From positions 806,001 through 870,000 of the forward strand of contig QANY01011400.1 in the NCBI GenBank assembly GCA_003255025.1: a stretch of DNA of 64,000 nucleotides. Reading direction: 5' to 3'. The notes under the pieces are model-generated. The model saw only the letters and a list, made by a program, of their open reading frames with translations. It made no database searches and was not told the origin of the DNA. This DNA is from Datisca glomerata. Taxonomy: Eukaryota; Streptophyta; Magnoliopsida; Cucurbitales; Datiscaceae. The translations under genes and the position numbers were made by a program. Position 1 is the first letter of the stretch; every line of letters starts with the position of its first letter. Below are positions 59,363 to 64,000 of the stretch, piece by piece.

Positions 59363-59734
59363 TGAAGCGGAAGAATGAATTAAACAATTAATGACCTGAA
59401 ACCCAAAAAAAATATAATCACTAAATTGTTTTGAAATAAAATAATATACACATTTTTAATATCATAAAATAGAAAATATAGATTTAATTAAAACAATGCA
59501 AAACGGTCAGAACAAGGTCGAAAAATAATATATCGGGTCCAGAGTCAAAAGATAAAGCTTCTGGTCAAATGGTTCAGACCGGGCTGGTTCGGACCAATCT
59601 GGTTTGATTTTATCTGATGGATTGGTTTAGGTCGGTCTGAGTAAAATGAACCGGTTTGGTTCGTGATGAACCAATTGGATAGAATAACTGGGTACAAGAC
59701 CCAGTTGCATAACAGAAAGCACGAGAAAACAAGG

Positions 59735-60250
59735 GGGAAGAGAGAGAGAGAAAATGAGAAGGAGAGAGAAACAAAGAGGGGAAGAAAAATAGTGAGGGAA
59801 TCTGAGAGGGGAAGAGAGAGAGATGTAAAGAAAAGCAGAGAGAGACGGGAGATAGAGAGAGAGAGAAACAGAGGGTGAGAGAAAAGGAAACAAAGGGAGA
59901 GAGAAAAGATGAGAAGAAGAAGGAAATTGGGAGAGAGAAACATAAGGAGAAAGATGGAAGGGGAAAGACCGAGAGAGAGCAACCATTAAGAAAGAAACTT
60001 AGAGAAAGAGATGGAAAATGAAATAGAGGGGGAAGAAACAGAGATGAAGATGAAAGAGAGAGACCGAAAGAAAGAGACAAAAACAAAGAGGGAGGGAGAA
60101 GAAGCGAGGACGAGATAGAGAGACAAAAACAGAGAGAGAAAGAGATGGAAAATGAAATAGAGGGGGGAAGAAACAGAGATGAAGATGAAAGAGAGAGACC
60201 GAAAGAAAGAGACAAAAACAGAGAGGGAGGAAGAAGAAATAGGGAAAAAA
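59735..60250. repeat. Purine-rich (GA/GAAA) tract with an internal 135-bp duplication
   Basis: Almost all purine on the plus strand. A block of about 95 bp at 60003-60096 (GAGAAAGAGATGGAAAATGA and onward) recurs at 60138-60230. The 217-codon minus-strand frame here is a Ser/Leu/Phe-rich artefact of the low-complexity sequence. Confidence 0.85.
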
Positions 60251-60395
60251 TGAAAATTGACAATAAGGGACGCCCAAAATTGAAACGGAGAAGAGGGATC
60301 TAGAGCTTACAAATTGCGGAGATCAACGTTGGTGAGTTGCCAAAAATGAAATGAAGAAGGAGATGAAGAACATAGGCTTGGCGTGATCAAAGATG

Positions 60396-60585
60396 GTGCT
60401 TTGTTGTGAAGAAAATGCCCTTGGTTGGCGATGAAAGCTAAGAGAAAACAGAGGGTGAGAGAGCTAAAGCTTTATAATATAAAATAAAACGTGCTTCGTT
60501 GTGGAGAAAATGCCCTTGGTTGGCGATGAAAGCTAAGAGAAAACAGAGGGTGAGAGAGCTAAAGCTTTATAATATAAAATAAAAC
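60396..60585. repeat. 95-bp tandem duplication
   Basis: Two copies (60396-60490 and 60491-60585) differ at only two bases by eye. It lies near the right end of the probable solo LTR. Confidence 0.9.
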
Positions 60586-61083
60586 TCTTTTAAAATTGAA
60601 AAATTGAATTTTAAACTAAATCATATATAATTAAAATTATTTTACCAAAATTACAAATAATCACTTTTTAAAATCAAATGTTAAAATCACTTTATCTTTT
60701 AAATTAATTTTACAAAAATGTCCATTTACGAAGGGTCGGGATATTACATTATAAGTCTTTTTGTTGATTTGGGGTTTAAATCTAGTTTTAGGGTTCTGAA
60801 AATGTGGTTCAAGATATTGAAAATATGATTTTAGGGTTGTAAAAAATTAAATATTTGGGGTTATAAAATATGGGCTTAGGGTTACAAAATATAGTTTATA
60901 TTTGATTGAAATCTACTTTATGTTTGATTGAAATCTAGTTCTGAAATTTAAATTATGTTATGTATAATTTTTGTTCCAAAATATATTTGGTTTAGGCTTT
61001 CTATATGATTTTTAATCTGGTTATAGACTATAAAATCTAGTTTTAGGGTTATGTATTTTGATTTAGTGTTTTTTATGTTTATG

Positions 61084-61735
61084 TGTTACGATGCAGTGAT
61101 GGATTCAGAATTATTCTCAATATGTTTTCATTACAATGCACATTCAAGACAAAGTGACCATGATTTGAAGTTTAATAGAAATGAGAAAAAGAGAGTGCAT
61201 ATGAAGTGTACGGGAAAAGTTGTAAATGGAGGATATGAGCTTCTGCAATGCAGAATAAAAGTAGTATGCAAATCAAGACTCTCATTAACGAATACACTTG
61301 TGCTAGATATTTCCGCAACAAATATATAACCTCTAAATGGACAGGGAAACAACATTTGAATATGTTTAGAAACCAGAGAAAAAAGAGATTGACTGAGATT
61401 GTTGAAACAGTAAAAAATTATCATTTGGTTAACATAATTAGAAGTCAAAAAATATAGAGCAAAGCAATATGTTTTTTTGTTGATAGCGGGAAGTTGTAAA
61501 GAACAATATTGCAAGCTGTGAGAGTTTTGTGAGAAATTGAATCAGTCCAACATCAATAATACTGTAAAGATGAAAATTGAAAGACTGTGTCTTCAGATGC
61601 AACTAACATTTCAGAGGTAGTATGTCTATTAAGATGCTTACAAGAAGGGTTTTTTAAGTGGATGTAGGCCTATTATTAGCATAGATGCATGCCACTTGAA
61701 AGGAATGTGCCAATGTCAATTAATATTTTTTTCAC
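61084..61735 (+). pseudogene. MULE transposase fragment: zinc domain to first catalytic Asp
   Basis: After a splice-acceptor-like GATGCAG at about 61090 the frames give KFNRNEKKRVHMKCTG. One frameshift later come SCKWRI, MQIKTLINEYTCARYFRNKY and ITSKWTGKQHLNMFRNQRKK. After several stops comes YKKGFLSGCRPIISIDACHL followed by KGM, the region around the first catalytic Asp of the MULE DDE domain. The homology stops at about 61735. This is a different transposase lineage from the fragment at 54240, since the conserved positions match but the sequences do not. Confidence 0.78.
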
Positions 61736-62040
61736 TAGTTATTTTATCCTAAATATAAACTAAACAGTTATTTTTCAAAATTTTTAAAAATTAAAAAATA
61801 TATGAAAACCCAAATTAAGAAGAATAAAGACAAAAAGAAATAAAATGAATAAGTAGAAGAAGAAAGGAAAGTAAAAAATACATCTTGTTACCTTGTAGGA
61901 GATGATTAAGTAGGAGAAGAAGAAATGAAAAAATTGAAGAATGAGGCGAAGCAAAAAATACATCTTGTTATCTCATGGGATTCTTTTTGAAAATTAAAAA
62001 AAAATTGGGGAAGAAAATTGAATAAAATCAAAATTGTATT

Positions 62041-62244
62041 GTACCACAACGTTACTGACGTGACGCACACGTGTAAAAAAGTGCTTGCCACGTCAACAAA
62101 TTGTTAAGTTTTTAACAAAATATGGATGGAGTGATGAGATTGAAACATCTTACAAACTTTGATGATGTAATTGAGAAAAATGAAATTATAGTGATAAAAT
62201 TGAAATTTGATCTAAACTACAATGATCATACATGTAATTTTCTC
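62041..62244 (-). repeat. Right terminal inverted repeat of the MULE
   Basis: Inverted partner of 53516-53731. It lies about 40 bp from the pararetrovirus primer site. Confidence 0.8.
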
Positions 62245-62286
62245 AAAAGAAAATATTAAGTAGGGTATTCACTTGGACAAAAGTAA

Positions 62287-62298
62287 GCTCTGATACCA
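62287..62298 (-). other. tRNA-Met primer binding site of the endogenous pararetrovirus
   Basis: The minus strand reads TGGTATCAGAGC, the conserved minus-strand priming site of Caulimoviridae. It is flanked by two direct copies of AGTAGGGTATTCA (about 62260 and 62299), so this junction may be rearranged. In a complete copy the polyprotein ORF would follow toward lower coordinates, but the MULE end comes instead. Confidence 0.65.
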
Positions 62299-62667
62299 AG
62301 TAGGGTATTCAGCTATAACGATTCTGAGCTGATCAGTCTAATGCATACTTTCAATATCCAGATAAGGATCAACCATCCTCTTAGGGAGCCGCTGTTAGGA
62401 CCTATGCAAATATTCATTAAACTAAAACAACTTAGAGTAGCATAGTAGAATATATTTATCAGATCATAGTCTGATTCTTTTCTTATACACATGATCCCTC
62501 AATTAAGGGTAAGTGTAGAGCATACTTGAATATCGGCAGCCAGAAATAAACTATTATAAGAGCAAGGTAGCAATGAGAAGAAGAAGAACTTAGAAAGTCA
62601 TGAGAGAAAAACACATGTATATTTTTAATTATGAAAACCTTCTGCCTACAATGAAAGGAAAATCCTC

Positions 62668-62679
62668 CTTATATAGAGA
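62668..62679 (-). promoter_or_regulatory. TATA box of the pararetroviral promoter
   Basis: The minus strand reads CTCTATATAAGG, the form of caulimovirid TATA boxes. It lies between the end of the second ORF (62904) and the primer site (62298), where the intergenic promoter of a circular pararetrovirus genome is expected. Confidence 0.6.
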
Positions 62680-62903
62680 TGGAGGAGGAATACAGACAAT
62701 TAACAGCTACAGACCTAAACAGTCTAAAGTAACGATAATTATTATAAAAACTGAAACTAAAAGCAAATAGTCTAAAGTAATTACTTTTACAAATAGTCTC
62801 AAGTAACGATTATTACAAAAGACAAAAACTTAAAAGATGACAACAAAGATAAAGCTAGCATTATTATAACACGACAGAGATTAGTGGGAGACTGGTGGCA
62901 GCA

Positions 62904-63648
62904 CTACCGATTACTTTTGGAAATAGGCTCATGATCAGACCCTAGGTTGGCATAGTCTTCATCATACGATGGGTCCTGAAAATATGTGGATTTGAAGTCA
63001 TCAAGATCGTGAGGGTCATCTGGTTTAGATGGTGAAACAGGAAGTTGGATGTGCTCAAGGGAAAAATCAATCAGGCTGGAATTGGGTGTCCAGCTGATAG
63101 GGATCTCGAGGGTGAGAAGACGACAAACCACTAAAGATGAATGAGCGTTGGTACTCATGTAAAGCCGAGGAAGAAGCTCCAGGGGATGCTTGTGGGCTAG
63201 AAGGGAATGACCCAAAGGGAAAACCATTATAGTCCATGTCGATGGTGGATTCATTGAGACGTGTTAAGGTTCGACCCAATTGATCCATGAACCGTTTTTC
63301 ATATTTGGGCCAAGCAAGAGAGGACTGCCAGAAATTAACATAGTTACGCATGTACAGGGTTCCATCAACATAATGATCTTGTTCACGGCGGAGAGTGTAG
63401 AAACAGAGAAAAGTCTGTCCCTGTTTCCGAGGAGCTGTCCATATATTGTATTCGGTGAGAATCTTATGAAGTTGGCTTCGCCAGTATGGTAGTGGAGCAA
63501 AAAGTTGAAGAAGAGTCACAAGGTGCGTATGGGTATTAACAGCATCACAAATATACTGGTAAATAGGATATGGAGGAAATCCGATGGCATAGTAATGAAA
63601 GGCAGAAAAAACCCAAAGATACCAGAGGAGTTCTTCTAATATGGCCAT
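62904..63648 (-). pseudogene. Endogenous pararetrovirus second ORF, unknown function, one frameshift
   Basis: A 193-codon frame begins at an ATG at 63648, 90 nt after the polyprotein stop, and ends at 63067. The continuation is open in another frame down to 62904, so one indel near 63070-63110 probably splits an original ORF of about 248 codons. The N-terminal part is rich in aromatic residues and the C-terminal part is acidic and Ser/Pro-rich. I recognise no domain. The position after RNase H matches the ORF2 of florendoviruses, whose function is not known. It is a broken genomic copy. Confidence 0.6.
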
Positions 63649-63737
63649 ATCAAAATGGTCTGGGAAATGGTGTATTTGAGTTTTGACAAGTAACAGATGG
63701 AGCTAGTAAAAGAGAGTTTATGTAGCAAGATTGTTGA

Positions 63738-63998
63738 TCATGGTGGAACATTAGGTTTAGGTTCTGGAAGGAAAATGGTAGCAGGCGTGCTGATCGGCAT
63801 AGTGGGATTGGAGTGTAGAGGATCAGAAAGAGTAATAATAAAGACGGTCTGAGAAGAAGGAAAAGCTAAAAAGGAGCTGTCTTCCTGATGTCGAGAGAGA
63901 TAATCAGCAATGATATTCTGATGTCCTTTAAGATGACGAACTGAGAATTTATAGCGTGAGAACCAATCTTTCCACCTGAGGAGTTGTTTATCAGGAAA
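63738..63998 (-). pseudogene. C-terminal end of pararetroviral polyprotein (RNase H end)
   Basis: An 87-codon open frame enters from the right window edge and stops at TGA 63738-63740. It begins with the RNase H tail typical of Caulimoviridae and Metaviridae: an LRWKDWF block, a basic RHLKGHQN block and an ADYLSR block close to the usual aDaLSR. It continues into a Pro/Ser/Thr-rich tail. The rest of the polyprotein lies outside the window, so its integrity cannot be judged. Confidence 0.75.
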
Positions 63999-64000
63999 AA

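Larger units (their letters stand above)
57671..60748. mobile_element. Probable solo LTR of a large-LTR retrotransposon (about 3.1 kb)
   Basis: It starts TGTGACGCCTCGATCCCC and ends GGGTCGGGATATTACA, whose reverse complement TGTAATATCCCGACCC resembles the start, giving TG...CA ends. The flanks are TGATA and TTATA, a near-match for a 5-bp target duplication. There is no coding sequence inside. It contains AACAGATGACACC short repeats (58350-58570), a 106-bp tandem array, a GA-rich tract and a 95-bp duplication. The start CGCCTCGATCCC and the GCTCGCCATCACCACCTGCA text (near 58038) are familiar from plant gypsy-type LTRs, by memory only. A non-autonomous element is the alternative. Confidence 0.55.
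53516..62244. mobile_element. Large Mutator-like (MULE) element with long terminal inverted repeats
   Basis: The sequence from about 53516 to 53731 is matched in inverted orientation by 62244 to 62041, at roughly 85% by eye. Shared blocks include TTACATCATCAAAGTTT, TCTCATCACTCCATCCA, GTTAAAAACTTAACA and TTTTTTACACGTGT. Long TIRs plus MuDR-type transposase fragments inside (54240-54600 and 61084-61735) identify a MULE. The inside is mostly later insertions and repeats. A 9-bp target duplication was not found, so the outer ends may be off by a few bases. Confidence 0.75.

Noticed and set aside
59545..60263. Open frames of up to 217 codons on the minus strand, rich in Ser, Leu and Phe
   Set aside because: They are the complement of a GA-rich low-complexity tract with internal duplication. 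Three overlapping frames are open at once, which is a composition effect and not a gene.

Overview
This window is nuclear DNA of a flowering plant, most likely a eudicot. It carries two split host genes with GT-AG introns, AT-rich spacers and a dense load of plant transposons (Ty1/copia, L1-type LINEs, Mutator-like, a probable large solo LTR) plus a plant pararetrovirus remnant. I cannot name the species. No rRNA, tRNA, CRISPR or bacterial operon is visible. The GC content is low outside exons.

Left part (1-29,448, + strand): the C-terminal half of the nucleoporin gene NUP160. Fifteen exons join in frame into 771 codons plus a stop, with the 5' end of the gene outside or not recognised. Its introns are full of old transposons: a 12.9-kb intron (5,487-18,394) holds two copia elements and LINE pieces, one of the copia copies with both LTRs and a 5-bp target duplication. 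Other introns hold LINE and copia scraps, tandem duplications and a possible Helitron start. No exon is damaged.

Middle (30,850-44,869): two related LINEs lie 5' to 5' (minus copy 30,850-36,445, plus copy 36,446-39,215), followed by a 5'-truncated copia element with a long 3' LTR.

Right-middle (46,453-51,972, - strand): a complete methylenetetrahydrofolate reductase gene (MTHFR) with 11 exons and 595 residues. It is convergent with NUP160. An assembly gap (G-runs around 12 N) lies in its third intron and a (GA)n microsatellite in its upstream region.

Right part (53,516-62,244): a large degenerate Mutator-like element bounded by inverted repeats of about 200 bp. It contains two fragments of MuDR-type transposase, an array of near-perfect palindromes built on TAGACCATGGTCTA, a 50-bp tandem array, and a roughly 3.1-kb TG...CA element that I read as a solo LTR. 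From 62,245 to the window end is a minus-strand endogenous pararetrovirus fragment: the end of the RNase H domain, a second ORF, a TATA promoter and a tRNA-Met primer site. The layout resembles florendoviruses.

The two host genes do not work in a shared pathway. The organising theme is serial, nested insertion around and within two intact housekeeping genes. I found no convincing new molecular system. The most unusual structures are the palindrome array and the Mutator/solo-LTR/pararetrovirus nest on the right.
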